From JACCXE01 sp963718605 (lineage in GTDB: Bacteria > Actinomycetota > Acidimicrobiia > Acidimicrobiales > JACCXE01): a stretch of DNA of 64,000 nucleotides. Every line of letters begins with the position of its first letter. The first letter of the stretch is position 1. A program made the position numbers and the translations under genes. Of the stretch, positions 36,281 through 45,926 are shown piece after piece. The notes below the pieces were generated by a model. The model saw only the letters and a list, made by a program, of their open reading frames with translations, was not told where the DNA came from and made no database searches. The DNA lies in assembly GCA_963718605.1 (NCBI GenBank), contig OY970363.1, positions 3,782,001 to 3,846,000 of the forward strand, written 5' to 3'.

Positions 36281-37392
36281 GAGAAGGCCGACTTGATCCG
36301 TCCGAACAGGCCCGATGCGGCCTCGTTTACAACTTCGCCTTGTTCGGCCGCGAACTTGCGTAGAAGCGCCTCGGCGTCGGCCGAGAGTTGAACCGGCGTG
36401 TCGACCACGATGTGCACGTGCAGGTCCCCGCGGCCGCGTCCATTGGTGTGGGGCACGCCGCGACCCTTGAGCCGGGTGACCGCGCCGGTCTGCGTGCCCG
36501 CCTGCAACGCGATTTCTTCGGTGCCGTCAAGGGTGACCACCTCACACTGCGCGCCCAGGGCAGCTTGGGTCATCGGGACGTGCAACTCGGTGTGCACATC
36601 CACGCCGTCGCGTTCGAAGCGGTCGTGTGGCCGCACCCGCGCGTGCAAATACAGGTCGCCCGCAGGGCCACCCCGCGGCGCGGCGCCACCGCGGCCCGTG
36701 CTGCGCAGCGTTTGTCCGTGATCGATGCCCGCGGGCACGGTGACGACCTCGACGCGCTCGTCGGTGATCCGTCCGTCGCCCCTGCAGTCGTGACACGGGG
36801 TGGCGATGACCGTGCCCATGCCGCCGCAGGCGTTGCACGGCCCGCTCGTGACCATCTGGCCCAGGATGCTCTGGCGCACGCGACGCACTTCACCTGAACC
36901 ACCGCACGTTGTGCACCGGGTGGGCGCAGACCCGTCGGCAGCACCCGAGCCGTCGCACGTCGCACACGTGACGGGCAGGCGCAGCCGCACTTCTTTCTCC
37001 GCGCCGAATACCGCTTCTTCGAAGGTGAGGTCGAGCACCGCCTCGGCGTCGGACCCGCGCATCGGTCCACTGCGGCCGCCTCCACCACCACCGAAGCCGC
37101 CACCGAAGAACGTCTCGAAAATGTCGCCGATGCCGCCGCCGAAGAAGTCGTTGGGGTTCGCGCCGCTCGCGCCGCCGACACCGGCGGCACCGAACATGTC
37201 GTAACGCTGTCGCTTTTCGGGATCCGACAGGGTCTCGTAGGCCTGACTGACTTCCTTAAATTTCTCGTGGGCGGTGGCGTCGTCCGGGTTGGCGTCGGGG
37301 TGCAGTTCGCGCGCGAGGCGCCTGTACGCGCTCTTGATCTCGTCGGCCGACGCGCTCCTGGTGACCCCTAGTAGTTCGTAAAAATCGCTCAC
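36277..37392 (-). CDS. dnaJ: Chaperone DnaJ
   Basis: 371 residues with the full type I layout: J domain at residues 1-70 with RELHPDANPDD (HPD), a Gly/Phe-rich linker (about 75-115), four CxxCxGxG zinc repeats (CATCDGSG, CTTCGGSG, CNACGGMG, CHDCRGDG), and a C-terminal substrate domain. It delivers substrates to DnaK and stimulates its ATPase. Its GTG overlaps the hrcA stop, giving an hrcA-dnaJ pair as in many actinobacteria. No grpE or dnaK is in the window. Confidence 0.95.
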   Translation of the reverse strand: MSDFYELLGVTRSASADEIKSAYRRLARELHPDANPDDATAHEKFKEVSQAYETLSDPEKRQRYDMFGAAGVGGASGANPNDFFGGGIGDIFETFFGGGFGGGGGGRSGPMRGSDAEAVLDLTFEEAVFGAEKEVRLRLPVTCATCDGSGAADGSAPTRCTTCGGSGEVRRVRQSILGQMVTSGPCNACGGMGTVIATPCHDCRGDGRITDERVEVVTVPAGIDHGQTLRSTGRGGAAPRGGPAGDLYLHARVRPHDRFERDGVDVHTELHVPMTQAALGAQCEVVTLDGTEEIALQAGTQTGAVTRLKGRGVPHTNGRGRGDLHVHIVVDTPVQLSADAEALLRKFAAEQGEVVNEAASGLFGRIKSAFS

Positions 37393-38391
37393 GGCTCGCC
37401 CAGGTTCTCACCCAGCCGACGCCCGACGGCAGTCACCGTGGCGAGGGCGTGCGGATAGTTCATGCGGGTCGGCCCAAGGACCCCAACGGTGCCGGCGATC
37501 TGACCGCCGATGGTGATGGGAGCGACGACGACCGCGCACTCGGCCAGCGGGGCGAGCCCGTGTTCGGTTCCGATAGCGACGGACTGGCCACTACTCAGTA
37601 CATCGCGCAGAAGGCTCACGACGACGTACTGGTGCTCGAGCACGCCGAGTACCTGGCGAACCGTGTCGACGGCTTCGAATGCTTCGGCTACGCGCGCCGC
37701 CCCGCCTACGAAGACGTGGTCGCCACTCGACACCTGCGTGCGACGATCGAACGCTCCCCGCACCGCGCTCGATCACCGCGTCAGTGGCGCGGTTGCCAGT
37801 GGCAACCCGCCCGCTGAAATCCAGCGACCGGCCCGAGAGATGCTTTTCCAGCGCGTTGCCCGCCGCGGCGAGATCGGCGGCGTCGACGCCCGCCGGCAAT
37901 TCGAAAGAAGCTTTCTCGACGACGTGGTTGGACAGAACCACGATCGCCAAGCCTTCCCCGGCGCCCATCTCGACGAGATGGACCGAACGCACCGCGGCGG
38001 CCTCGACCCCCGGGGAGACCACAACTGCTGCGTAGTTCGTGAGCGTCGCCAAGAGCTGGCTGGTCTCGGACAGCATCTGTTCGAGGGCGATGTGGGTGCG
38101 GTCGAAGAATTCGGTGATGCGCAACTGCTCGGGGCGGGCGAGGTCGCTGGGCGAGGTAAGCGCGTCGACGAAGAACCGGTAGCCCTTGTCGGTCGGCACG
38201 CGCCCGGCGCTGGTATGGGGATGGCTGAGATAGCCCTCGCGCTCGAGCGCGGCCATGTCGTTGCGAATCGTGGCGCTCGATACGGCGACACCCGCGCTCT
38301 GGCTGACGTGCGCAGACCCAACCGGTTGCGCTGTCTCGATGTATTCCTCCACGACAGCGCGAAGGACAGCGGCTTTGCGATCGTCCAGCAT
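37389..38391 (-). CDS. hrcA: Heat-inducible repressor HrcA, frameshifted as sequenced
   Basis: HrcA represses chaperone genes by binding CIRCE. From the ATG at 38391 the protein opens LDDRKAAVLRAVVEEYIETAQPVGS, with winged-helix SSATIRNDMAALEREGYLSHPHTSAGRVPTDKGYR. Near 37755-37765 the frame changes: ATDAVIERG continues in the next frame as VRGAFDRRTQVSSGDHVFVGG, one surplus base within a G-rich run. The last part, VVVAPITIGGQIAGTVGVLGPTRMNYPHA, is the family's C-terminal signature. With the base removed the protein has about 333 residues, near normal. A reading from an upstream GTG at 38424 would place the CIRCE inside the coding sequence and is disfavoured. Confidence 0.9.
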
Positions 38392-38418
38392 TTGGCACTC
38401 GATGATACCGAGTGCCAG
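38392..38418 (-). promoter_or_regulatory. CIRCE operator at hrcA
   Basis: TTGGCACTC (38392-38400), nine-base spacer, GAGTGCCAG (38410-38418): 8 of 9 arm positions pair, close to the CIRCE consensus TTAGCACTC-N9-GAGTGCTAA. It abuts the hrcA start codon. A possible -10, TATCAT, on the minus strand (38407-38402) lies in the spacer, so HrcA binding would block its own promoter. Confidence 0.85.
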
Positions 38419-38444
38419 CACCACCCTCCGGTAGCGTCCAATCG

Positions 38445-38816
38445 GTGTCAGTCGACAGGCGGGTGATCGTGGGAGCGATCGCCGGTGTGGTGGCCGTGTT
38501 TGCGATCATGCTCGTGGTCACGTCCCGGCAACGCCCAAGCTCGCCGTTGACGAATCTCGACCCGCCGGCGGGCAACCGGGTGGCCAGCACCACCACGACC
38601 ACCGCGATTCCGCCTGCGACCACGGTCGCGACAGCGTCGAGTTCCACCTCGACAACGAAGAAACCGCCGGCCAAGACGACCACGACTGCGCCGCGGACGA
38701 CTCCGACGCAGCCGAACCCGGCCACCACCTCCACCACCGTGACCGAACCGTCAACCACGACAACGGTGCCGCCCACCACGAGCACAACCGAGACGACCAT
38801 GAACGCAGGCGTGTAG
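38445..38816 (+). CDS. Membrane-anchored Thr-rich protein
   Basis: 123 residues. One TM segment (about 6-23, VIVGAIAGVVAVFAIMLVV), then a long Thr/Pro/Ser/Ala-rich extracellular tail with Thr runs and no folded domain. The GTG at 38445 has TAGCGT (38432-38437) seven bases upstream. It may be a cell-wall-spanning stalk. It precedes the tyrosine autokinase gene by 45 bases. It shares the Thr-rich style of the sortase and the 25.1 kb lipoprotein. Confidence 0.65.
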   Translation: MSVDRRVIVGAIAGVVAVFAIMLVVTSRQRPSSPLTNLDPPAGNRVASTTTTTAIPPATTVATASSSTSTTKKPPAKTTTTAPRTTPTQPNPATTSTTVTEPSTTTTVPPTTSTTETTMNAGV

Positions 38817-38861
38817 GCAGAACCGACTTTTGGCACCTGCTCCACTAGCCTCCCTGCAACC

Positions 38862-40502
38862 GTGGAACGCATCGCACCAGACTCAAGCGCACTCGACTAC
38901 CTGCGCATTCTGTGGCGTCGCAAGTGGCTCATCGCTGCTGCGATGGTCGCCGCCGCGAGCGTTTCGCTGTTCGTAAGCGCCCGCGCGACACCGATCTACT
39001 CCTCCTCGAGCCGGCTGCTAATTGCCTCGCAGGACGCCACCGTCTTCGGCACCGGCGGTCAGGTGTTTTTCGACCCGGCCCAGATCGAGACCCAGGTGCA
39101 GGTCGTGACGTCGCCGGCGGTGTCGGCTGAGGTCGCCGAAAAACTGGGCAAGGAAGCGGCGGCAGTCACCGGCGTGTCCGCGGCCGGGGTCGGCAGCACG
39201 CGCATCTTGCAGATCACGGTCAACGCCACGTCGGCGACCATCGCGGCGAAGGCGGCCACTCTGTATGCCAACACGTATGCCGATCAACGGCGAAGCGAAG
39301 CGATCGCGGCGAGCGTTTCGCTCAGCACGAAGCTGACCGCGGCCACTGGGGCCGCGAAACAACGCGTCGATTCGCTGGACGCTGACCTTGCTCGTGCCGT
39401 CGCCAACAAGGCGCCCGCCTCCGAAGTGCAAGGCATCAAACTGCAGCGCGATGCCGCGGAAACGTCGTACGTGCTGACGCAGCAGAAGGCCGACCAAGCG
39501 AACGTGGACTCCTCCTTGGCCACCGGCGGTGTCCAAGTCCTGGTGAAGGGCAGCGTGCCGGTCACGGCGATAAGTCCGAAGCCGAAGGAGAGCGCGGCGT
39601 TGGCGATCGCGCTCGGGTTCCTCCTGGGTGTGGTCGCGGCGATCGCGCTCGACTTCCTTGACGACTCGGTGAAGACCGTTGAAGAAGTCGAACGAATCGT
39701 GCGGCCGCTGGCCGTGCTTGGAGCGATTCCGGCTATTGCGGACTGGCGCAACCGCGACCAGGCTCGGCTGGCCACAATCGAGGACTCGTCCTCCAGCGTG
39801 GCCGAGGCGTACCGATCTCTCAGAACGAGCGTCCAGTTCGCAGGACTGCGACGAGAAGCGCGGTGCCTGCAAATTTCCAGCCCCGTGGCCGCCGAGGGCA
39901 AGACCACCACCCTGGCCAACCTGGCTGTCACCTTGTCGTTGTCGGGCCGCAAAGTCACGGTCGTGGATTGCGACCTGCGCCGGCCACGCGTGCACGAGTT
40001 CTTCGGGCTCTCGAACGAAGTCGGTTTCACCTCGGTGCTGCTCGGTGACGTGCCACTGTCGGGCGCGCTGCAACGCGTCACACTGCCCGACGGCGCCAGC
40101 ATGCAGCTGCTCGCGTCCGGCCCCCTGCCGCCGAACCCGGCCGAACTCCTGGGCACTTCGCGGGTGGCAGAACTAATTGCCGCCTTGCGAAGCGATAGCG
40201 ATTTCGTTCTCATCGACGCGCCTCCGGTCCTACCCGTCACCGACGCCGTGGTGCTCGCTTCGCGCGTGGACGGCGTGATGCTGGTCGCCACCGCGAAGGT
40301 CACGGGGCGCCGGCATCTGAATCAAGCGCTGCGAGCGTTTCAGTCGGCCGACTCGCCGTTACTCGGCGTGATCGTCAACGGTGCCCCGATCAACGCGGCG
40401 TACTCCTACGACTACAACTACTCGCGCACCAACAACGGCCGGGGACGCGACAAGTCGAATGGTCAGCGGTCCGCCCGCGACCGCGAAAAGACCCGCACCT
40501 GA
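38862..40502 (+). CDS. Polysaccharide co-polymerase / tyrosine autokinase (Wzz-BY kinase)
   Basis: 546 residues. The Wzz-type N-domain (LDYLRILWRRKWLIAAAM) has TM segments at about 22-40 and 245-265 with an extracellular coiled region between. The cytoplasmic BY-kinase has a variant Walker A SPVAAEGKTTT (340-350), A' VVDCDLRRP (367-375) and Walker B FVLIDAPPV. A Tyr cluster YSYDYNYS near residue 528 is the likely autophosphorylation site. Such proteins control chain length and export of surface polysaccharide. The GTG at 38862 follows TAGCCT by ten bases. Confidence 0.87.
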   Translation: MERIAPDSSALDYLRILWRRKWLIAAAMVAAASVSLFVSARATPIYSSSSRLLIASQDATVFGTGGQVFFDPAQIETQVQVVTSPAVSAEVAEKLGKEAAAVTGVSAAGVGSTRILQITVNATSATIAAKAATLYANTYADQRRSEAIAASVSLSTKLTAATGAAKQRVDSLDADLARAVANKAPASEVQGIKLQRDAAETSYVLTQQKADQANVDSSLATGGVQVLVKGSVPVTAISPKPKESAALAIALGFLLGVVAAIALDFLDDSVKTVEEVERIVRPLAVLGAIPAIADWRNRDQARLATIEDSSSSVAEAYRSLRTSVQFAGLRREARCLQISSPVAAEGKTTTLANLAVTLSLSGRKVTVVDCDLRRPRVHEFFGLSNEVGFTSVLLGDVPLSGALQRVTLPDGASMQLLASGPLPPNPAELLGTSRVAELIAALRSDSDFVLIDAPPVLPVTDAVVLASRVDGVMLVATAKVTGRRHLNQALRAFQSADSPLLGVIVNGAPINAAYSYDYNYSRTNNGRGRDKSNGQRSARDREKTRT

Positions 40503-40506
40503 GTCG

Positions 40507-41160
40507 ATGACAGACGTCGCGGCCGCCCTCCGGCCGCGCTGGCGAGGTGTCCTGCATCGCGCGGCCGTACCGTCGTTCCTGCTTGCCTTCACCGCGCTCG
40601 CGGTCGAGACCCCGTCGCGCGACGGCAACCGTTTGGCGGTCGTCGTCTACGGCGTGGGCGTGCTGTCGATGTTCACCGTCAGCGCGGTGTATCACTCGGG
40701 TCGCATGTCGCCCGCGGCCACGCGCGCCCTTAAGCGCGTCGACCACGGCACGATCCTGCTTGCGATCGCCGGCACGTACACAGCTGTCACCGCGCTAGGG
40801 GTTCATGGCCAGCGCCGCGCCCAACTGCTGATCGCGATTTGGGTGGCCACGACCATCGGCGTCGCGATCCAGATGCTGTGGCTCGACGCGCCGCGCGCGC
40901 TGAGTGCCGCGGTCTACATCGTGGTGGGATGGTTCGCCGTCTTCGACCTGCCCGCGTACCTGGAGGGAACGACGACCGCGCAGTTCGTCTGGATCATCGT
41001 GGGTGGTCTGCTTTACACGATCGGGGCCGGCGTGTACGCGGCGAAGAAGCCGAATCCGTCACCCGCAGTGTTCGGTTTCCACGAGGTGTTCCATGCGTTG
41101 ACCGTGGCGGGTGCTGCGGCGCATCTGGTCGCGGTGGCGTTGCTCGTGCGTGCGCTTTAG
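40507..41160 (+). CDS. Hemolysin III / PAQR family membrane protein
   Basis: 217 residues with seven hydrophobic segments. Family markers: SAVYHSG near residue 60 (metal His and Ser), KRVDHGTILLAIAGTYT near 77 (Asp-His) and FGFHEVFHALTVAGAAAH near 190 (HxxxH), which form the zinc site of PAQR hydrolases. The role in bacteria is unclear; it is not a proven hemolysin. It starts 4 bases after the autokinase stop. Confidence 0.87.
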   Translation: MTDVAAALRPRWRGVLHRAAVPSFLLAFTALAVETPSRDGNRLAVVVYGVGVLSMFTVSAVYHSGRMSPAATRALKRVDHGTILLAIAGTYTAVTALGVHGQRRAQLLIAIWVATTIGVAIQMLWLDAPRALSAAVYIVVGWFAVFDLPAYLEGTTTAQFVWIIVGGLLYTIGAGVYAAKKPNPSPAVFGFHEVFHALTVAGAAAHLVAVALLVRAL

Positions 41161-41170
41161 CGTCGCCGCC

Positions 41171-41995
41171 GTGCCTACGAAAACAGTTGCCGCCAACGGT
41201 GTGAACCTTTCCGTCATCGACGAGGGTGAGGGCGTGCCGGTCCTGTTCCTCCACGGGTTCCCCGACCGCGGTTCGATGTGGCACAACCAGATCGACGCTG
41301 TCACCGCCGCCGGCTACCGCGCGATCGCCCCGGACTTGCGTGGCTTCGGCGACAGCGACGCGCCCGACGGCATCGACCAGTACGGGCTGTTCAATTTGAT
41401 GGGGGATGTTGTGAGACTCCTCGATGCGCTCGGCGTCGACAAAGCCCACGTTGTCGGCCACGACTGGGGCGCCGCCTTGGCCTGGATCACCGCCACCTTC
41501 GCCGCGGATCGCGTGCTGTCACTGACCGCGGTTTCGGTCGGGCACCCGTCTGCGTTCGCGACCGCGGGCGTCGAACAGAAACAGAAGTCGTGGTACATGC
41601 TCGCGTTTCAGCACGTCGGCCTCGCCGAGAACATGGTCATGCACGACAACTTCGCCTTCTTCCAGAATTGGGGCGAGGGCGGCTCGGAGAAGCAGTGGGC
41701 GGAGGACTTGAGCCGGCCCGGCCGCATGACCTCCGCGCTCAACATCTACCGCGCGAATGTGCCGCCCGAGTCGCTGCTTGCCACCGAGCGCCTCGAGTTG
41801 CCGCCGGTCACCGTGTCGACCATGGGTGTCTGGAGCGACGGCGATGAGGCGTTGACCGAGGCGCAGATGAAGAACTCGGCGGATCACGTGAGCGGCGGGT
41901 TTCGCTTCGAGCGGATCAACGGGATCTCACACTGGATCCCCACGGCGGCACCCGACCAGCTCAACGCACTGCTGCTCGACTTCTTCGCCTCTTGA
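41171..41995 (+). CDS. Alpha/beta hydrolase, epoxide hydrolase/haloalkane dehalogenase-like
   Basis: 274 residues from the GTG at 41171. Oxyanion segment FLHGFPDRGSMW (HGFP), APDLRGFGDSDAP, and nucleophile elbow VVGHDWGAALAW, where the Asp nucleophile marks the epoxide hydrolase or dehalogenase branch rather than esterases. The catalytic His is in GISHWIPTAAP. A cap domain lies between. The substrate is unknown. The stop overlaps the TTG start of the GH2 gene (TTGA). Confidence 0.85.
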   Translation: MPTKTVAANGVNLSVIDEGEGVPVLFLHGFPDRGSMWHNQIDAVTAAGYRAIAPDLRGFGDSDAPDGIDQYGLFNLMGDVVRLLDALGVDKAHVVGHDWGAALAWITATFAADRVLSLTAVSVGHPSAFATAGVEQKQKSWYMLAFQHVGLAENMVMHDNFAFFQNWGEGGSEKQWAEDLSRPGRMTSALNIYRANVPPESLLATERLELPPVTVSTMGVWSDGDEALTEAQMKNSADHVSGGFRFERINGISHWIPTAAPDQLNALLLDFFAS

Positions 41996-44751
41996 ACGCG
42001 CTCGACGCGTTCGGTCCGCGCTCGTGGGCGCGCACCGATGTCATCAGCTCAGGCCGTCTGCCAATGTCGACGTACCTGTCGCGCGGTAACGACATATCGC
42101 TCGACGGCGACTGGCGATTCACGCTGTTGCCCAAGCCCGAGTCGGTGGCGTCGAGCCACCTCGATGGCGCCACGGCCGCGTGGGCGTCGATCGAAGTACC
42201 GGGCTGTTGGACGATGCAGGGTTTCGATCGTCCCATTTACACGAACGTGCAGATGCCGTTCCCCGGCCCTCCGCCGTCGGTTCCCCGCCACAACCCAACC
42301 GGCGTGTACCGCCGCGCCGTCGACGTGCCCGCCGAGTGGGACGGGCAGCGGATCGTGCTGCACGTTGGCGCGGCCGAGACGGTGCTGTACGCGTTTGTCG
42401 ACGGCGCGCCGGTTGGCATGGGCAAGGACTCTCGCCTGCCGCACGAGTTCGACGTCACCGCGTTTGTCACGCCGGGCGATTCGTTCGAGCTCGCGCTGGT
42501 GGTGGTGCGCTGGTCCGACGCGACGTACCTCGAAGACCAGGACCACTGGCATCACGCAGGGCTGCATCGATCACTTTTCGTCTACGCCACACCGCCGGTG
42601 CATATCGCGGACGTGCACGCGGCGGCGGACTACGACGCGGACATAGGAGACGGCTTGCTGTCCGCCCACGTCACGGTCGGCGGGACGGCGACGACGCCGC
42701 GCGGTTGGCGCATCCGCGTCGCATGCGCGGGTGCGACGGCGGAGACTGTGGCCCGGTTCGAACACGAGAGTTGGATCGTGAACTCGTTCGCCTTCGAGGG
42801 CCGCGGCGGGGTCGTGTCGTTCGCGGTGCCGAAGGTGGCGCCGTGGACCGCCGAGACGCCGGACCTGCATGCGCTGGAGGTTGAGCTCGTCGATGACGCG
42901 GGTGCCGTCGTGGATCGCGTTGCGCTGGACGTCGGGTTCCGGCGCGTCGAGATCGTCGGCGCAGAGTTGCTGGTGAACGGGCGGCCCGTCCTCATCAAGG
43001 GCGTGAACCGGCACGACTCGGATGCGCGGCGCGGCAAGGCCGTGACGCGCGCTGCCATCGAGCACGACATCGTGTTGATGAAGCAGCACAACTTCAACGC
43101 GGTGCGTACCGCGCACTATCCGAACGACCCGTATCTCCTCGACGTGTGTGACCGCCTCGGCATTTACGTGGTCGACGAGGCCAACATCGAGTCGCACGCA
43201 TACCTGCGCGCGCTTACGAAGCTGCCGCAGTGGATGGCACCGATCCTTGAACGCGTCGCCCGCATGGCGCAGCGCGACAAGAACCACGCGAGCGTGATCA
43301 TGTGGTCGCTCGGCAACGAGAGTGGCGTGTCCCCCGCCCATCACGCGGCGGCCGCGTGGCTACGAGCGTGGGACCCCACGCGGCCGGTCCATTACGAAAG
43401 CGGCATCAGCGAAGATCAGATGCGCGAGGGCGGCCAGCGCTACGGCACCGACATCCTCGGCCGGGGGCGGGGCGAGACCGACGTGATCGCACCGATGTAT
43501 CCGCCCGTCGAAGCATTGATTGCGTGGGCCACCGAGACCACGCCGAGCCAGCCGTTGATCATGTGTGAGTACCTCCACGCGATGGGCAACTCGTGCGGCG
43601 GCGCCGACGCGTACTGGGACGCGATCCGCGCCCAGCACGGTCTGCAGGGCGGCTTCGTGTGGGATTGGGCCGACCAAGCGCTCGTGCAGGTAATGGAGGA
43701 CGGGACGGAGCGGCTCGCATACGGCGGCGACTTCGACGACGAACCCAACGACGGCGCGTTCTGCATGAACGGACTCGTCGACACCAACCGCGTGCCGCAC
43801 CCCTCGCTACTTGAACTCGCCGCGGTGATGGCGCCGGTGCGGGTCGAGCCCGTAGGGGACGGCGCGTTTCGCGTCACCAACGAGCACGCGTTCACGAACC
43901 TCAACGCGTTCAGCGCCGTGAGCGTGGTGGACGGCGACGAGTCTGAGCTCGGTCGCGTCACGCTCGCGCCGGGCGACACGACGATCGTGCCCGGCCCGCC
44001 GGGTGACCTCGTCGAACTGCGCTTTGTCGATGCGGACGGCTGCGTGGTCGGTTCCGGGCAACAGGAGCTGCGGCGTGCATCCGGCGACGCGCCGGGCGAG
44101 TTGATCGAACGCGAACTGGCGGCGTACCACCCGACCCTGGCGTTGTGGGCGGCGCCCATCGACAACGAGACCTTCGGCGGTGGTCACGCGGCGCGATGGG
44201 AACAGCAAGGTCTGCGCGATAGCGCGGGCGTAGAACTGGCGACGACCGTCGGCGGGATGACGGTCACCCACACCATCGAGCTGCCCGACGAACTCGCCGA
44301 TCCGCCCCGCGTTGGGGTGCGCCTGCGCGTCGATGACGTCGAGACCATCGAATGGTTCGGGCGCGGTCCGCACGAGGCCTATTCGGATCGGCGAGCGAGC
44401 ACGCGACTAGGCGTGTGGCACACGCCGGTCGACGAATGGTCGGTCCCCTACGTGCACCCGCAGCACAGTGGCAACCGCGTCGGTGTGCGTTGGCTCCGGC
44501 TGCTCGACGCCAACGGCGCGCCGGTCCTCACGCTCGACCAGATGGATGACCTCAACGTCACCATCGCCCGGCACGCCGACGAGGAACTCGACGAAGCGCA
44601 ACACCTTGAAGACCTGCGCCCGTCGAACGACTGTTTCGTGTGGATCGACGCCGCCCGCCGCGGGGTCGGTTCGGGCGCGTGCGGGCCGGACACTTCTGAG
44701 GCGCACCGCATCAAAGCCGGCACGTACATCTGGAGCTACCGGCTGCGTTAG
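41992..44751 (+). CDS. Beta-galactosidase, GH2 (LacZ-type)
   Basis: 919 residues. Sugar-binding domain with ISLDGDWRFTLLP, VPGCWTMQG and YEN-type segments. The TIM barrel has LLVNGRPVLIKGVNRHDSD, HNFNAVRTAHYPNDPYLLDVCDRLGIYVVDEANIE, acid/base Glu in WSLGNESG, and nucleophile Glu in LIMCEYLHAMGNS. The C-terminal Bgal small-chain domain has TIEWFGRGPHEAYSDR. It hydrolyses beta-galactosides; the released galactose would feed galK-galT 36 kb away. No signal peptide. The start is a TTG within the upstream stop; internal GTG/ATG starts such as 42064 are possible. Confidence 0.9.
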   Translation: MNALDAFGPRSWARTDVISSGRLPMSTYLSRGNDISLDGDWRFTLLPKPESVASSHLDGATAAWASIEVPGCWTMQGFDRPIYTNVQMPFPGPPPSVPRHNPTGVYRRAVDVPAEWDGQRIVLHVGAAETVLYAFVDGAPVGMGKDSRLPHEFDVTAFVTPGDSFELALVVVRWSDATYLEDQDHWHHAGLHRSLFVYATPPVHIADVHAAADYDADIGDGLLSAHVTVGGTATTPRGWRIRVACAGATAETVARFEHESWIVNSFAFEGRGGVVSFAVPKVAPWTAETPDLHALEVELVDDAGAVVDRVALDVGFRRVEIVGAELLVNGRPVLIKGVNRHDSDARRGKAVTRAAIEHDIVLMKQHNFNAVRTAHYPNDPYLLDVCDRLGIYVVDEANIESHAYLRALTKLPQWMAPILERVARMAQRDKNHASVIMWSLGNESGVSPAHHAAAAWLRAWDPTRPVHYESGISEDQMREGGQRYGTDILGRGRGETDVIAPMYPPVEALIAWATETTPSQPLIMCEYLHAMGNSCGGADAYWDAIRAQHGLQGGFVWDWADQALVQVMEDGTERLAYGGDFDDEPNDGAFCMNGLVDTNRVPHPSLLELAAVMAPVRVEPVGDGAFRVTNEHAFTNLNAFSAVSVVDGDESELGRVTLAPGDTTIVPGPPGDLVELRFVDADGCVVGSGQQELRRASGDAPGELIERELAAYHPTLALWAAPIDNETFGGGHAARWEQQGLRDSAGVELATTVGGMTVTHTIELPDELADPPRVGVRLRVDDVETIEWFGRGPHEAYSDRRASTRLGVWHTPVDEWSVPYVHPQHSGNRVGVRWLRLLDANGAPVLTLDQMDDLNVTIARHADEELDEAQHLEDLRPSNDCFVWIDAARRGVGSGACGPDTSEAHRIKAGTYIWSYRLR

Positions 44752-45699
44752 TTACTTCGGGGCGAGGGCGCGCACCGCGGTCATCGTGTCGACACCGAAG
44801 GGCATCACCGCGAGCACCGGCGTGGTGACACCGTTGTCGACATACCGCTGAATCTTTTCGCGGCACTCGTCGGGCGAGCCGTGCACGATCAGCTCGTCGA
44901 CCACGTGGTCAGGGATGGCCGCAGTCGCTGCCTTGCGATCGCCTTCCTTCCAGTGCTTCCACATTCCGGCGAGGTCGTCACCACGCCCCAACCATTCGTG
45001 GAACTTTGCGTACACCTCGACGTTCAAATATGCGGCGACGGCGAACTTGCCCGCCGCGTGCACCGTGTCCTTGTCCTCCGTCGGGCACACGAAGATGCGG
45101 GCCACGATCTCCTTGCCCGGCCCTACTTCGGGGGCCACCTTCTTGACGTCGTCGGGCGACAGCCAGTTGATGATCGCGCCGTCCGCCTCCTTGCCGGCCA
45201 TGCGCAACATGCCCGGACGCAATGCGGCCACCAAGATCGGCGGCGGCTCCGGCAAGCGCATCGCGAGCTTGAAGCCCTTCACGGTGAACGTGTCGAACTC
45301 CTCGTCCACCTTCTCGCCCGCCAACGCCTTCTTGAGGAAGCGCACCATGTCGCGGGTCTTCTTGAACGGCTCGTCGAAGGGCACGCCGTTCCAGCGCTCG
45401 ACAATGACGTCGCTCGACGTGCCGATGCCAAACGCGCAACGGCCGGGCGCGGCCTGCGCCAGCGACGCCGCGCACTGCGCCATCAACGCCGGCGACCGCG
45501 TGTATGCCGGCAGGATCGCCGGGCCGACCCGCAACCGGGGTTCCCACGCCGCGGCGAGGATCAACGGCGTGAGCCCGTCCGCGCCATTCGACTCACCCGT
45601 CCACACATCGGTGTAACCGAGATCGGCGACTTCGTTGTACAACGCCTTGTGCTCGCTGAGCGGTGCATCGAACGGGACGGTGATTCCGTAGGGAGCCAT
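44752..45699 (-). CDS. LLM class F420-dependent oxidoreductase
   Basis: 315 residues, luciferase-like barrel: YTDVWTGESNGADGLTPLILAAAW, LRVGPAILPAYTRSPALMAQCAASLAQAAPGRCAFGIGTSS (the F420 family GIGTSS loop) and PPILVAALRPGMLRMAG. The C-terminus ends VDNGVTTPVLAVMPFG. It belongs to the F420-dependent group in actinobacteria; the substrate is unknown. The ATG at 45699 has TAGAAA six bases upstream. Its stop directly abuts the GH2 stop on the other strand. Confidence 0.85.
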   Translation of the reverse strand: MAPYGITVPFDAPLSEHKALYNEVADLGYTDVWTGESNGADGLTPLILAAAWEPRLRVGPAILPAYTRSPALMAQCAASLAQAAPGRCAFGIGTSSDVIVERWNGVPFDEPFKKTRDMVRFLKKALAGEKVDEEFDTFTVKGFKLAMRLPEPPPILVAALRPGMLRMAGKEADGAIINWLSPDDVKKVAPEVGPGKEIVARIFVCPTEDKDTVHAAGKFAVAAYLNVEVYAKFHEWLGRGDDLAGMWKHWKEGDRKAATAAIPDHVVDELIVHGSPDECREKIQRYVDNGVTTPVLAVMPFGVDTMTAVRALAPK

Positions 45700-45777
45700 C
45701 CCGATTTTCTAATCGGTTGTGCGTTCTTTTGACGTTTACGCGGCCGGTGCCCGCGCAAACGTCAAAGAGAAGTGACT

Positions 45778-45924
45778 TCAGAAGTCGCCGACTGCTTCTC
45801 CGAAGGCATCGCAGTCAGGGTTCTCGCACACGTAACCCGAGTCGCCGCTGGCCTCGGCTGGGAGAGCGGTGACACCGCAATAGGGACAGATCGGCGCTCG
45901 ACCAACGTCAGCGTCGTCGTTCAT
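45778..45924 (-). CDS. Small zinc-ribbon protein
   Basis: 48 residues. ICPYCG (residues 12-17) and CENPDC (33-38) give four Cys, a treble-clef or ribbon zinc site, in an acidic protein. It begins 2 bases after the stop of the DHFR-like gene and is probably co-transcribed with it. Function unknown. Confidence 0.6.
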   Translation of the reverse strand: MNDDADVGRAPICPYCGVTALPAEASGDSGYVCENPDCDAFGEAVGDF

Positions 45925-45926
45925 CC

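Noticed and set aside
41992..44751. A polysaccharide-utilisation locus made of GH2, GH29, GH5 and galactose genes
   Set aside because: The genes are scattered over 50 kb, without transporters or a common regulator beside them.
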